Positions 34,293 through 46,701 are shown, counted from the stretch's first letter. The stretch is 64,000 nucleotides of DNA from Chrysophaeum taylorii (GCA_029834535.1 JAQMWT010000331.1:62001-126000); one strand, 5' to 3'. The notes: generated by a model from the letters alone, not told the origin. Numbers and translations: made by a program.

Positions 34293-34699
34293 TGTCTGGC
34301 TCGCGCGCCTACCTGATCCTTACCCTAAATCGAGGGACAAACAAACAAACTAACAAACATCTGTCGATTAGTAGTTAGGACAAGTGCAGGCCAGTAAGTT
34401 CGCCAGTAAGTTCACCTGGTCCCAATCTCTAACCCCAGTAAGTCACCTGGCCCCAGTAAGTTCACCTAGTCCCAATCTCTAACCCCAGTAAGTTCGGTGT
34501 AAGCCCACTCGTGCTCACATCCACTCACCCCACTCTCCTTCGAGCTCGTCGCTCTCACCTCCGCCAATCTAAGCTGCTTTGATCCGTACACGCCGCTCGC
34601 CTTTGCGTTCACTCTAAAACCCCCTGTAAGTTCACTTGGTCTCAGTAAGTTCACCTGGTCACTAAGTTCACCTAGTCCCAATCTCAAACCCCAGTAAGT

Positions 34700-35320
34700 T
34701 CACCTGGTCCCAGTAAGTTCACCTACAGTGCGCGTGTAGACGCCGGGAGGGGGCTTATCGGTATTGCGCAGCACGTGTGGGGTAGGGTGGAGTCGTCGAC
34801 TCAGAAGAGGATATCCTCGGGGTTGCCGATCGACAGAGAGCCACGTAGAGCTGGACGTGGCAGAAGACGGGCTTGGGCAAGAGGACGCCGACCTCGCGGG
34901 GCGTCTGCCCTGGCTCTTGTTGATCGTTTGGCGTCGGCGGGCCTTAAGGGATACAGGTTGGAGGAGCCTCGGTGACAACGACACGATCGATCATGTATCT
35001 GGTACCGTTGCAGTGGCCGTGCGACGGGTCGAGGTTGCGAAGACTTTAAGCTCGCGATCAAAGTCAGCATGCCGTTGGTTGTCAGGGAGTTCAAAACTCG
35101 ACTGTAAAGAGCGAGGCGTCGTCTTCCGACCCAACCTAGTCGGCCGAAAAGAACTCCGACGCCTCGTCTCCGGGAAAAAAGGCCGCGGTCATGCGCGCGT
35201 TGTCAGCATCGACAACATCGTTTCGACGGGGCGTGAGAATGGCGCGCTGAAAGAGCCGCCGCGGGTCGTGGAAATAGTCTGCGAGGTCGCCGTAGACGGC
35301 TTGGAGGATCACTGTCTGGC
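34700..35320 (-). pseudogene. Helicase C-terminal fragment, unit 6
   Basis: Same structure as its neighbours. A 1-bp difference within the KSQGQ segment and one in the A-run near 35,180 change the frames relative to the other units, so this copy has extra decay of its own. Confidence 0.65.
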
Positions 35321-35736
35321 TCTCGCGCCTACCTGATCCTTACCCTAAATCGAGGGACAAACAGACAGACAAACAAACAAACAAACAGACAAACATCTGT
35401 CGATTAGTAGTTAGGACAAGTGCAGGCCAGTAAGTTCGCCAGTAAGTTCACCTGGTCCCAATCTCTAACCCCAGTAAGTTCACCTGGTCCCAGTAAGTTC
35501 ACCTAGTCCCAATCTCTAACCCCAGTAAGTTCGGCGTAAGCCCACTCGTGCTCACATCCACTCACCCCACTCTCCTTCGAGCTCGTCGCTCTCACCTCCG
35601 CCAATCTAAGCTGCTTTGATCCGTACACGCCGCTAGCCTTTGCGTTCACTCTAAAAACCCCAGTAAGTTCACTTGGTCAAAGTAAGTTCACCTGGTCACT
35701 AAGTTCACCTAGTCCCAATCTCAAACCCCAGTAAGT

Positions 35737-36351
35737 TCACCTGGTCCCAGTAAGTTCACCTACAGTGCGCGTGTAGACGCCGGGAGGGGGCTTATCGGTA
35801 TTGCGCAGCACGTGTGGGGTAGGGTGGAGTCGTCGACTCAGAAGAGGATATCCTCGGGGTTGCCGATCGACAGAGAGCCACGTAGAGCTGGACGTGGCAG
35901 AAGACGGGCTTGGGCAAGAGGACGCCGACCTCGCGGGGCGTCTGGCCCTGGCTCTTGTTGATCGTTTGGCGTCGGCGGGCCTTAAGGGATACAGGTTGGA
36001 GGAGCCTCGGTGACAACGACACGATCGATCATGTATCTGGTACCGTTGCAGTGGCCGTGCGACGGGTCGAGGTTGCGAAGACTTTAAGCTCGCGATCAAA
36101 GTCAGCATGCCGTTGGTTGTCAGGGAGTTCAAAACTCGACTGTAAAGAGCGAGGCGTCGGCTTCCGACCCAACCTAGTCGGCCGAAAAGAACTCCGACGC
36201 CTCGTCTTCGGGAAAAAAAGGCCGCGGTCATGCGCGCGTTGTCAGCATCGACAACATCGTTTCGACGGGGCGTGAGAATGGCGCGCTGAAAGAGCCGCCG
36301 CGGGTCGTGGAAATAGTCTGCGAGGTCGCCGTAGACGGCTTGGAGGATCAC
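35737..36351 (-). pseudogene. Helicase C-terminal fragment, unit 7
   Basis: Almost identical to unit 2 at 11,030-11,644, including the LPKPVFCHVQ form. Fragment only. Confidence 0.65.
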
Positions 36352-36775
36352 TGTCTGGCTCTCGCGCCTACCTGATCCTTACCCTAAATCGAGGGACAAA
36401 CAGACAGACAAACAAACAAACAAACAGACAAACATCTGTCGATTAGTAGTTAGGACAAGTGCAGGCCAGTAAGTTCGCCAGTAAGTTCACCTGGTCCCAA
36501 TCTCTAACCCCAGTAAGTTCACCTGGTCCCAGTAAGTTCACCTAGTCCCAATCTCTAACCCCAGTAAGTTCGGCGTAAGCCCACTCGTGCTCACATCCAC
36601 TCACCCCACTCTCCTTCGAGCTCGTCGCTCTCACCTCCGCCAATCTAAGCTGCTTTGATCCGTACACGCCGCTAGCCTTTGCGTTCACTCTAAAAACCCC
36701 AGTAAGTTCACTTGGTCAAAGTAAGTTCACCTGGTCACTAAGTTCACCTAGTCCCAATCTCAAACCCCAGTAAGT

Positions 36776-37390
36776 TCACCTGGTCCCAGTAAGTTCACCT
36801 ACAGTGCGCGTGTAGACGCCGGGAGGGGGCTTATCGGTATTGCGCAGCACGTGTGGGGTAGGGTGGAGTCGTCGACTCAGAAGAGGATATCCTCGGGGTT
36901 GCCGATCGACAGAGAGCCACGTAGAGCTGGACGTGGCAGAAGACGGGCTTCGCCAAGAGGACGCCGACCTCGCGGGGCGTCTGGCCCTGGCTCTTGGTGA
37001 TCGTTTGGCGTCGGCGGGCCTTAAGGGATACAGGTTGGAGGAGCCTCGGTGACAACGACACGATCGATCATGTATCTGGTACCGTTGCAGTGGCCGTGCG
37101 ACGGGTCGAGGTTGCGAAGACTTTAAGCTCGCGATCAAAGTCAGCATGCCGTTGGTTGTCAGGGAGTTCAAAACTCGACTGTAAAGAGCGAGGCGTCGGC
37201 TTCCGACCCAACCTAGTCGGCCGAAAAGAACTCCGACGCCTCGTCTCCGGGAAAATAAGGCGGCGGTCATGCGCGCGTTGTCAGCATCGACAACATCGTT
37301 TCGACTGGGCGTGAGAATGGCGCGCTGAAAGAGCCGCCGCGGGTCGTGGAAACAGTCTGCGAGGTCGCCGTAAACGGCTTGGAGGATCAA
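36776..37390 (-). pseudogene. Helicase C-terminal fragment, unit 8
   Basis: Carries the LAKPVFCHVQ variant and a few private substitutions (for example AALFSRRRG). Its spacer is nearly identical to that of unit 7. Confidence 0.65.
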
Positions 37391-37545
37391 TGTCTGGCTC
37401 GCGCGCCTACCTGATCCTTACCCTAAATCGAGGGACAAACAAACAAACTAACAAACATCTGTCGATTAGTAGTTAGGACAAGTGCAGGGCAGTAAGTTCA
37501 CCTAGTCCCAATCTCTTACCCCAGTAAGTTCACCTGGTCCCAGCA

Positions 37546-40490
37546 AGTCCTAACTACTAATCGACAGATGTTTGTCTATCTGTCTGTCTGTTTGTCCCTC
37601 GATTTAGGGTAAGGATCAGGTAGGCGCGAGAGCCAGACAGTGATCCTCCAAGCCGTCTACGGCGACCTCGCAGACTATCTCCACGACCCGCGGCGGCTCT
37701 TTCAGCGCGCCATTCTCACGCCCCGTCGAAACGATGTTGTCGATGCTGACAACGCGCGCATGACCGCGGCCTTTTTTTCCCGGTGACGAGGCGTCGGAGT
37801 TACTTTTCGGCTACTAGGCTGGGTCGGAAGACGACGCCTCGCTCTTTACAGTAGAGTTTTCAACTCCCTGACAACCAACGGGATGCTGACTTTGAGCGCG
37901 AGCTTAAGGTCTTTGAAACCTCGACCCGTCGCATGGCCACTGCAACGGTACCAGATACATGATCGATCGTGTCGTTGTCACTGAGGCTCCTCCAACCTGT
38001 ATCCCTTAAGGCCCGCCGACGCCAAACGATCAACAAGAGCCAGGGCCAGACGCCCTGCGAGGTCGGCGTCCTCTTGCCCACAAGCCCGTATTCTGCCACG
38101 TCCAGCTCTACGTGGCTCTCTGTCGATCGGCAACCCCGAGGATACCCTCTTCTGGGTCGACGACTCCACCCTACCCCACACCTGCTGCGCAATACCGATA
38201 AGCCCTCCCGTGCGCCTACCTGATCCTTACCCTAAATCGAGGGACAAACAGACAGACAGACAGACAAACATCTGTCGATTAGTAGTTAGGATAAGCCCCC
38301 TCCCGGCGTCTAACGCGCACTATAGGTTAACTTACTGGGACCAGGTGAACTTACTGGAACCAGGTGAACTTACTGGGGTTAGAGATTGGGACTAGGTGAA
38401 CTAAGTGACCAGGTGAACTTACTGAGACCACGTGCGAACTTACTGAGGCTTTTAGAGTAAACTCAAAGCTTAGCGGCGTGTGCGGATCAAAGCAGCTTAG
38501 ATTGGCAGGGGTGGGAGCGACGAGCTCAAAGGAGAGTGGGGTGAGTGGGTGTGGGTTTACGCCGAACTTACTGGGGTTAGAGATTGGGTTTACACCGAAT
38601 TTACTGGGGTTAGAGATTGGGATAGGTGAACTTACTGGGGTTAGAGATTGGGAGTAGGTGAACTTACTGGCCTGCACTTGTCTTAACTACTAATCGACAG
38701 ATGTTTGTTTGTCTGTCTGTCCCTCGATTTAGGGTAAGGATCAGGTAGGCGCGAGAGTAAGGATCAGGTAGGCGCGAGAGTATGGATCAGGTAGGCGCAA
38801 GAGCCAGACAGTGATCCTCCAAGCCGTCTATGGCGACCTCGCAGACTATTTCCACGAGCCGCGGCGGCTCTTTCAGCAGCGCGCCATTCTCACGCCCCGT
38901 CGAAACGATGTTGTCGATGCTGACAACGCGCGCGTGACCGCGGCCTTTTTCCCGGAGACGAGGCGTCGGAGTTCTTTTCGGCAGACTAGGTTGGGTCGGA
39001 AGACGGCGCCTCGCTCTTTACAGTCGAGTTTTCGACTCCCTGACAACCAACGGCATGCTGACTTTGATCGCGAGCTTAAGGTCTTCGCAACCTCGACCCG
39101 TCGCACGGCCACTGCAACGGTACCAGATACATGATCGATCGTGTCGTGTCACCGAGGCTCCTCCAACCTGTATCCCTTAAGGCCCGCCGACGCCAAACGA
39201 TCACCAAGAGCCAGGGCCAGACGCCCCGCGAGGTCGGCGTCCTCTTGCCCAAGCCCGTCTTCTGCCACGTCCAGCTCTACGTGGCTCTCTGTCGATCGGC
39301 AACCCCGAGGATATCCTCTTCTGAGTCGACGACTCCACCCTACCCCACACGTGCTGCGCAATACCGATAAGCCCCCTCCCGGCGTCTACACGCGCACTGT
39401 AGGTGAACTTACTGGGACCAGGTGAACTTACTGGGGTTTGAGATTGGGACTAGGTGAACTAGTGACCAGGTGAACTTACTGGGACCAGGTGAACTTACTG
39501 GGTTTTAGAGTAAACTCAAAGGGTTGGCGGCGCGTGCGGATCAAAGCAGCTTAGATTGGCGGGGGTGAGAGCGACGAGCTCAAAGAGTGGGTGTGAGCAC
39601 GAGTGGGTTTACTCCGAACTTACTGGGGTTAGAGATTTGGGCTAGGTGAACTTACTGACCAGGTGAACTTACTGGGACCAGGTGAACTTACTGGGGTTAG
39701 AGATTGGGACTAGGTGAACTTACTGGCCTGCACTTGTTTCTACTAATTGGCAGGTGTTTGTCTGTCTGTCTGTCTGTCTCTAATGGTCGACTGCTAAGAG
39801 GGGGGCGTGTGTGTGGCGCATGAAGGATGTGGGTGGTTCTGCGGGGTAGGAGGGATGTGCCTGACGGGCGTAGATAGGTATGTCTGTCCCCGAATCAGGG
39901 CAAGGCTCAGGTAGGCGCGCGAGCCAAACATTGATCCTCCAAGCCGTCTACGGCGACCTCTCGGACTATTTCCACGACCCGCGTCGGCTCTTTCAGCGTG
40001 CCATTCTCACGCCCCGTCGAAACGATGTTGTCGATGCTGACAACGCGCGAATGACCGCGGCCTTTTTTCCCGGAGACGAGGCGTCGGAGTTCTTTTCGGC
40101 CGACTAGGTTGGGTCGGAAGACGACGCCTCGCTCTTTACAGTCGAGTTTTCAACTCCCTGACAGCCAACGGCATGCTGACTTTGATCGCGAGCTTAAAGT
40201 CTTTGCAAGCTCGACCCGTCGCACGGCCACTGCAACGGCACCCGATGCATCATCGATCTTGTTGTGTCGTGTCACCGAGGCATCTTGTTGTGTCGTGTCA
40301 CCGAGGCTCCTTCAACCAGTATCCCTTAAGCCCCGCCGACGCCAAACGATCAACAAGAGCCAGGGGCAGACGCCCCGCAAGGTCGGCGCCCTCTTGCCAA
40401 AGGCCCGTCTTCTGCCACCTCCAGCTCTACGTGGCTCTCTGTCGAGTCGGCAACCGCGAGGATATCCTCTTCTGGGTCGACGACTCCACA
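37546..40490 (+). mobile_element. Three inverted Helitron-helicase-fragment units
   Basis: The same unit in plus orientation, with helicase fragments at about 37,635-38,225, 38,811-39,425 and 39,928-40,490 (TINKSQGQTPCEVGVLL, TITKSQGQTPREVGVLL and TINKSQGQTPRKVGALL in turn). The third retains an intact local frame MTAAFFPGDEASEFF. They are more diverged from each other than units 5-8. The last unit is cut at 40,491 by element G1. A 100-bp remnant of the nuclease-ORF insertion tail, inverted, lies at about 39,775-39,880. Confidence 0.7.
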
Positions 40491-41400
40491 CCTGTGGCGG
40501 CAACTCCTGACCGCTAAGGCTTACCCTCCCTTTCTCGAGCCTTGATACTCGTTTAACGGGACGCCTTTCCCTACCTTCCTAGTGACATCACACCTCTTTC
40601 TTTTGAGAAGCATTCTTGCAGCATGCTTGTAGCCTTCTTGCTATCATGTACCATCTCTCCATCTTGTTGAGAGGCTTGGTGAGCGTGAGCAAGGTGTGTG
40701 GCGAGCATATCCGACCCCGAGTCCGTGTTTTCCTCGTTCAGTGAGGTCTAGGACGGGTCGTTGAATGCCCCCTTTATCACCCGGGGGTCGGGAGTGGTTT
40801 TTCTGTGCCGCCATACGTGGTCGAGGACACGAGATCGTGCGACTACATCGGTCACCGACGAACGAGTACTGCCTTACGTATTGTATTACGTGGTCCGGAT
40901 TTGCACGTGTGACCTGATCAAGCACGCGGAGTTCCAGTGGACCGGTTTGCGTTGAGAATATACGCGAACTTTGTTGTGTTCGTGCGTCCCGAGAGACGAC
41001 GAACACGCGTGCGAGTTGGAAATCGCAGCGCATCTCCCAGGGATTGACTTTGGTATAGCTGAACGGCGGAAGCTGTTTGGCGAGTGGGATCGCTACCCAC
41101 GGGCATTTTGGAATGCCAGCGGATTGGAATTCCGTGAGTCTGTTTTTACAGCGACAGATAGCGTTGTTGGGATCAACGTGCATTACTTCGAGTGATCGGA
41201 TCCGGACGTGTTTCGAGATTCCTCATCGACATTTGACACAGTATGGAGATAAACGCAGACGTGCGTGAGGAAGAATCTCCTCCAGTTCTTCCCGCCGCCC
41301 CTGAGATAGGCCGCGAGGAAGGTGAATTAAGAGAGGCCGAGGCAGTCGACGTTGCTGACGTGCCCCCTGATGTGCCTCCGGATACTGCCATTTTTCGCCG

Positions 41401-43398
41401 TTGAGTCCAGCGACTCCGGATCGTGGCGAGCGTGTTACTATTGAGCGCGGATCTGCAGCCCGATGTCGACTTCGTGAAGACCTCGAGCGGAGACGCCGCG
41501 AAAATGAACGATTAGCTGGGCGTTTTGCCCGTGAAAGGGCTGAAGCGAAAGAGGAAGCGGCTCGACGAGAAGTTGACATGCTAAATGACGCATTGCAGCA
41601 AGAGATTGAGACATCGAAGACCCTACGTGGAGAGGTTGAACGATTTCGTCGTGAACGAGATGAATTGTTAGCCGAACGTGCGCGTCGTGAGAGTAGCCGT
41701 GAACGACCCGTGAGTCGACCCGAACGGGAAACGCCCGTGAGGCCGCCTGAACCGGAACTAACTAACTAACTAACTAACTTCGGACTTCTCCCGAGCATGG
41801 GAGCCAGGTCGGACCGGCAGGAGAGGAACACTGAAACGGGGGATGAACCTCCGCCCCGAGTCGATACGGAGACTGAGGGTAGAGCGGAAGCTGATGATGA
41901 AGGTACGAGAATTTTACGGCGATCATCGCGGGGAATATCGCAGACGGTTGCGGCCGCCTTCGAAAAGGCCAACTTGAGCCGATCCCGTCGCCCCACTTCC
42001 AGTTTGAAGCCTGATAACTTCAAGCTCGTCATCGACGGCCGAGACCAACGGCAATTTAATTTGGATTCGGCGGCGATGATGCATACTTTAGCAGATGACC
42101 ATTACTCGGTCGAGAAATTACGTTACTTGCTACCTGTGCATCTGCGGGACACCGTTGCACCAATTTTTGAGGAACACTTGCAGAAATACGAGGAGCTCTG
42201 CGATGAGCTACCACACGGTCCGTCGTTTTACTTGAAATTATATACTGACGACGAAGAGCATGGAGTCTCGGTTCGTCGTATCCGTCGTCTTAACGAGACG
42301 TATTGCGACAAGATTTTGGATTATTTTAGATCGACTTGCCGACCTCCGCGCACGCAGCAGGAGCTGCTTGACAAGCTGCGGAAGGTCACCCAGGCTTCAG
42401 TTCCGAAGAAGTCTGGGGGGCGCCACGTCCAAACGTATTGTACCAGATTCCAATCTGAAGCCTTGGAGTTTTGTTCCGTGTCCAGCCGCACGATGGATGA
42501 TGTCGATATCCTCGACCAGCTTATCAGTGGATTGACGTCCAAGGAGCTGAGGACCCGTGTGCGGACTATGAGGAGCGGACATCCTGATAGTTACATGACT
42601 TTTAAGTCGATGGTAGCGCTTATTACGCGGCTCGAGAACGACTTACGAAAGTTGATGGAGGAGGAGAAGGACCAAGGCCAACCTAATCCGAAATCGAATA
42701 AACCGCCGCGAGGGCGGGGAGTTCGAGCTATGGCCTCCGATCAACAAGCCAAGCAAGATGCGGATAAACCGTCTGGGAATACGGATCCGATGATCTTACG
42801 AGATCCTTTTTTGTGGGGCAAGAGAACGTGCCCGCACTGTGGGTTCTTCTGGACCACCCATGATGAAGATGAACACGGAAATCGCGTAGTTTGCAACCGC
42901 GATCCGGATCGTTACTACTGTGCAATGTGGAAGCGAATTCGTAAGCAGAAGAAGCAGCCCATATCGCGGTCCGATTGGGCGAAGCGTGATGATGCATCTC
43001 GTGCGAACGCCACGCACGGATCGGAGCCTTCTAATGAAATTCAAACGGCCCTCACCGATCTTGGAACCACAATGGCGACCATGGTGAGCGAGGTCAGAAG
43101 CATCAAGGATACTACGTCGTTTTCTACACGACAGCGAGACGGACGATCACCTTCTAGACGATCGTCACGCCGACATCGAAGCCAGAGCCATTATCGAAAA
43201 GCCCATAGTGCTCAAGACAGCCCGAGTCCTTGCCGTCACCGGAGCTCTAGTCGCAATTCGCGCCTGCGCCGACGTCATCGACATTACGATGACGAGTATG
43301 ACGGAGGCAGATATCAGGATAGTTCGGGACATTCGAGCGCATCTTTCGCGTTCCAATCTTTATGCGACGCGCCGCCAATGTCGGGGGTTGTCTTTTAG
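41401..43398 (+). pseudogene. G1 gag-like region with unusual zinc motif and Ser/Arg tail
   Basis: An N-terminal coiled coil (41,401-41,760, Glu/Arg-rich heptads) is separated by a SINE-like insertion from the capsid-like part (LRYLLPVHLRDTVAPIFEEH, RHVQTYCTRFQSEALEFC, ELRTRVRTMRSGHP). Then comes a zinc-binding candidate, CPHCGFF...THDEDEHGNRVVCN, which is not the usual CCHC knuckle, and a Ser/Arg-rich tail (RSPSRRSSRRHRSQSHYRK). The same order occurs in G2. RNA binding by the tail is inferred. Confidence 0.65.
41762..41830 (-). repeat. SINE-like 3' fragment in G1 gag
   Basis: The reverse complement of the family's 3' end: six AACT-type repeats, then the segment that elsewhere reads GGCTCCCATGCTCGGGAGAGG. 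Heavily 5' truncated. A short GGAAC direct repeat on both sides may be the target duplication. Confidence 0.75.
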
Positions 43399-43399
43399 A

Positions 43400-44326
43400 C
43401 TCTCCGATGATGTTGCCGATGTCGCTGCGACGAGCAGCCATCGTTTGCAACAGGAGCAACATACCACCAACGCTCGGATCGTTCGGTGGCCTTCTACATC
43501 GTAATGTGGAAACAATGTCAGATGCTACTTGGGATTCTCCGCACTACTGGGGAGACTCAGATTCGGAGACTGACGAACCCATGCCGCAGGTTCCAGTGTT
43601 CCCCCATTCGTCAATGTGCATGTCTTGCAGGGCAGTTCACGATGATGACGTTAGACCTTTCGAGTTGACGTCGGGGACGACGTCTTCTTTTCCTACGGGG
43701 CCCCCCGAGACCGTTTTAGCCGTTTTAGCCGATGTTCTAGCCGATACCGTTTTAGTCGCAGCAGAGCAGACCACAGCGGCGCCGATGGAGGAGAAGTTGA
43801 CGGGAATGTCCGATTTGATGGACGAGAAACGACGATTACCAGAAGCTCCTATGCCTTCCGATTTCCAACCGATGCGCCGGGGACGGCTCATGTTTTTTCT
43901 GCTGCCCCCCCCCGACAATCAAAAGTGGACGTTCCGCCGGATCCTGAACCTGACCAGGAGCCGAAAGTAAGGAGCGAGCCGAATGTGCGCGTCAAAGGTG
44001 AAAAGATCAATAAGAGCCACCCTGAGGTGAGGTTCAAATACGAAGAAAAGCTCAATGTGCCATGGAAGGATGCACCGCGCGGACCTTCGATGCGGGCGTG
44101 TACCGTTACCCGATTCCCGAGCACGTCAAGACAATGATGCGATGAAAGTCGTAATTCCGACGAAGGAAGAAGCGAGAAGGTTGTTCGAGATCTAGGAATT
44201 CCCGACAACCCGCATCTGGATGATGATGCGAAGATGATGTTGAGCCATTGGCGTGCAATACGCGTGGGCTTCCTTCTTTTATCGATTATGAGACCCGTGC
44301 ACTCGCCACCGGTTTCTCTACGCTTA
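43400..44326 (+). pseudogene. G1 region between gag and reverse transcriptase
   Basis: Frames here encode acidic, Ser/Pro-rich protein. ELTSGTTSSFPTGPP (about 43,660-43,700) is matched in G2 by ELTSGTTPSFPADPP, so it is genuine element coding sequence. A protease active-site motif was not recognised. Confidence 0.45.
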
Positions 44327-44693
44327 CCCTTACCCTGATCGCCGACTACGGTTGCGTGGAGGACGGTGCCTCAGAAATCCTGAGCCTTGCGAAGGGCATC
44401 CGCCCTCCCCCCGGCGTCGGTTGGAACCATTAGCCCCGGGCGGGCGGTTGGCAGCCGGAAGTTCGCAGTGGGACGGGGTATGGCCGGGGGGCGGAATACG
44501 GGAAGGTTATCGACGAGTTTGTTGTCAGTCACAATCGCGGTCTCCTCGTCGCATGGCGACAAGCTTGATGGTCACTCCGCGACCGACCTTTCGCGCTCCC
44601 GTCTACAGGCCCGTGATTCCGGGCTGGCTTCTGTCGGTCCGGCCATGGCTCCCATGCTCGGAGAGGTCTTTCTGAAGTTTAGTTAGTTAGTTA
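44327..44693 (+). repeat. SINE-like element, near full-length copy in G1
   Basis: About 367 bp from CCCTTACCCTGATCGCC to the (TTAG)n tail. Internal landmarks shared with other copies are GAGGACGGTGCCTCA, AAGGTTATCGACGAG and CTACAGGCCCGTG. No tRNA-like A/B boxes are obvious. Confidence 0.8.
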
Positions 44694-46100
44694 AAGACGC
44701 AAACCCACGACCGATCAAGATGACGCCAATAGGTGACGCCAGCAAAGCTCGAGTGTCTCAGAAAGCAGATCAGTGAGTGGTGTCGCGATGGAGTCATCCG
44801 ACCGGCGAACTCTCCGTGGGGATTTCCTGTACTGATGCTGCCTTATCCCTTACCCTGATCGCCGACTGCGGTTGCGATGGAAGACAGTGCCTCATGAATC
44901 CTGAGCCTTGCGAGGGCATCCGCCCTCCCGGCGTTGGTGGCACCATTTCGCCTCACGGGCGGGCCGGTGGCAGCCGGAACGTCGCAGTGGGACTGGGGTA
45001 TGGCCGGGGGGCGAAGACGGAAGGTTATCGACGAGTTGGTTGTCAGTCACATCGCGGTCTCCTCGTCGTATGGCGACAAGCTTGAGGTCACTCTCCGCGC
45101 GACCGCCCTTTCGGCGCTCGACACCTCTACAGGCCCGTGTTCCGACTGGCTTCTGTCGGTCCGGATGGCTCCATGCTCGGGAGGGTCTGAAGTTAGTTAG
45201 TAGCTGCCTAAGAAGGGAGCGAGGCCGGGACGTCGAATGCTTTTCGTGCTGCCGTTGACTTGCGTCAGCTCATGATCAGCTGGTCAATGACAGTGGCCGA
45301 ATATTCGTCAAGATGATGCTTTGGCTTTTCTTGCCATGCCGCCGTTGGCGGACGTGCATTGATATTCGATGGGTTATCATAACTTACGTTTGGATGCCGC
45401 TGCTCAGGGCGACGTCCGTTACTATGGTTAGTCCACTTGGAGCCCATAGTTTTCTTGCGCTTGCCTCTAGGAGTAAAAAACAGCAGGAGCTCTCTTTTGT
45501 AAGCAGATGGCTAGCGATTTGTCCACACGGATGTATAAGGACTTGGTCGCGTTTTGTCGACGATATTATGATGGGATCGGATGAACTCCATCGACATTAC
45601 AAGTTTTGATTGAAGTGTTGTGCCATTTAGCACAGCGAGGATATAGTGGACGAACTTCGAAGTTCCCTCCACCTCATCGAGGTGAAATCGAGTTTTTGGG
45701 ACATATTTCGACTCCGGAAGGCTTGAAGCCGAATCCCAAGACGTTAGAAGCGTTGCAGCAGATGCCGATTCCCGGTACGTTGCCCATACGTCCCCGAAGA
45801 CCCATATTCGATCTTTCATTGGTATGAGCAACTATTGCCGCCGATATGTGATGAATTATTCGAAGATTGTGGAGCCGCTTAGGCGATTGTGTCTTGAAGG
45901 CGTTAAGTTTGAGTGGACGCCTGAGTGCCAAAAAACATGGGACACGATCATCGAAGCTTTGGTGGATTCTCGTGGAGTTTATCATCCTGACTACGATCTT
46001 CCTTTTCAGATCCGCTCGGATGCTTCCAAGGATGGTCTGGGTGCGTATCTTTTTCAGCTCGTGTAAATCAAGGACGAAACCGGCAAGGTGACACGAGAGG
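44694..46100 (+). pseudogene. G1 reverse transcriptase region
   Basis: The piece between the two SINE-like copies encodes ISEWCRDGVIRPANSPWGFP, the hallmark of Ty3/gypsy reverse transcriptase entry. Beyond 45,230 come [16 protein letters not shown] (the Y/F-V-D-D catalytic motif), [17 protein letters not shown] and RSDASKDGLGAYLFQL (the start of the RNase H-like part). Fossil, several breaks. Confidence 0.75.
44847..45202 (+). repeat. SINE-like element in the G1 reverse transcriptase
   Basis: About 356 bp with the same landmarks as the 44,327 copy. GCTGCCTTA at 44,837-44,845 and GCTGCCTAA at 45,203-45,211 make a short target-site duplication. It splits the reverse transcriptase motif region. 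Confidence 0.8.
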
Positions 46101-46116
46101 AACGAGCACTTGAGTA

Positions 46117-46701
46117 TTGGAGCCGAGCTGGCCGAAAGATATGCGGAACTATGAGCCTCGCCGGCTAGAGCTCCGGGCAGTTATTCTTTATCTTGAGCAT
46201 TTCCGCTCTTATATTGAAGGTCACAAGACGATCCTTGAAAGAGATCATCGCAACTTGACGTTTTTACGAAAGGCGAAGCACTCGTCTGGGCAGTTGGCTC
46301 GATGGGCGATGCGGCTCGCCAATTTTGATCCTGAATTGGGTTACAAGCCAGGGAAGTCGCCGGGAATGAGCATCCCTGACTGTCTCTCTCGCAATCCTAT
46401 AGATCATGTCATCGAGACGGACGAGTTTGGTGAACCCTCGAACCACGCGTATCTAGTGTGCCAAGAACTCCTCGTCTGTGATGATGAAGGAGTACCTTTA
46501 CCTGGGTGCCATGTCATTCTGTCGTTTGTTACGACTGAGTTGCCTGTGGAGGAAGAGGAGGAAGACCTCGATGATCCGATGCAATTGGTCACGTCTCATG
46601 CTACGAAACAACGTCAGAAGCAACGACTTCAGACCCAGCTTAGTATTTTCCGTGATGCCGATGATTACCAAGAGTACATCGACAAGATTCCGATAATTTG
46701 A
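46117..46701 (+). pseudogene. G1 RNase H region and connector
   Basis: A 194-residue frame: RRLELRAVILYLEHFRSYIE and ILERDHRNLTFL match Ty3/gypsy RNase H (the T-D-H-x-x-L step), followed by LARWAMRLANFDPELGYKPG and IPDCLSRNP, usual between RNase H and integrase. Confidence 0.7.

Larger units (their letters stand above)
33300..37545 (-). mobile_element. Tandem array of four Helitron-helicase-fragment units (units 5-8)
   Basis: Helicase fragments at 33,681-34,292, 34,700-35,320, 35,737-36,351 and 36,776-37,390, spaced 1019-1039 bp. Each has the same frame change between AILTPRRNDVVDADNAR and the KSQGQTPREVG/QLYVALCR part. Units 6-7-8 include the boundary AGGACAAGTGCAGGCCAGTAAGTTCGCCAGTAAG-type join in identical form, so expansion is recent. 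At 37,545 the array meets oppositely oriented units. Confidence 0.75.

Noticed and set aside
33360-37545. CRISPR-like regular short repeats
   Set aside because: The AGTAAGTTCACCT repeats are adjacent and irregular with no unique spacers, and the setting is eukaryotic transposon DNA.
44327-44693. Telomere-like CCCTTACCCT and TTAG repeats
   Set aside because: They are the fixed 5' end and 3' tail of a dispersed SINE-like repeat and do not form telomeric arrays.
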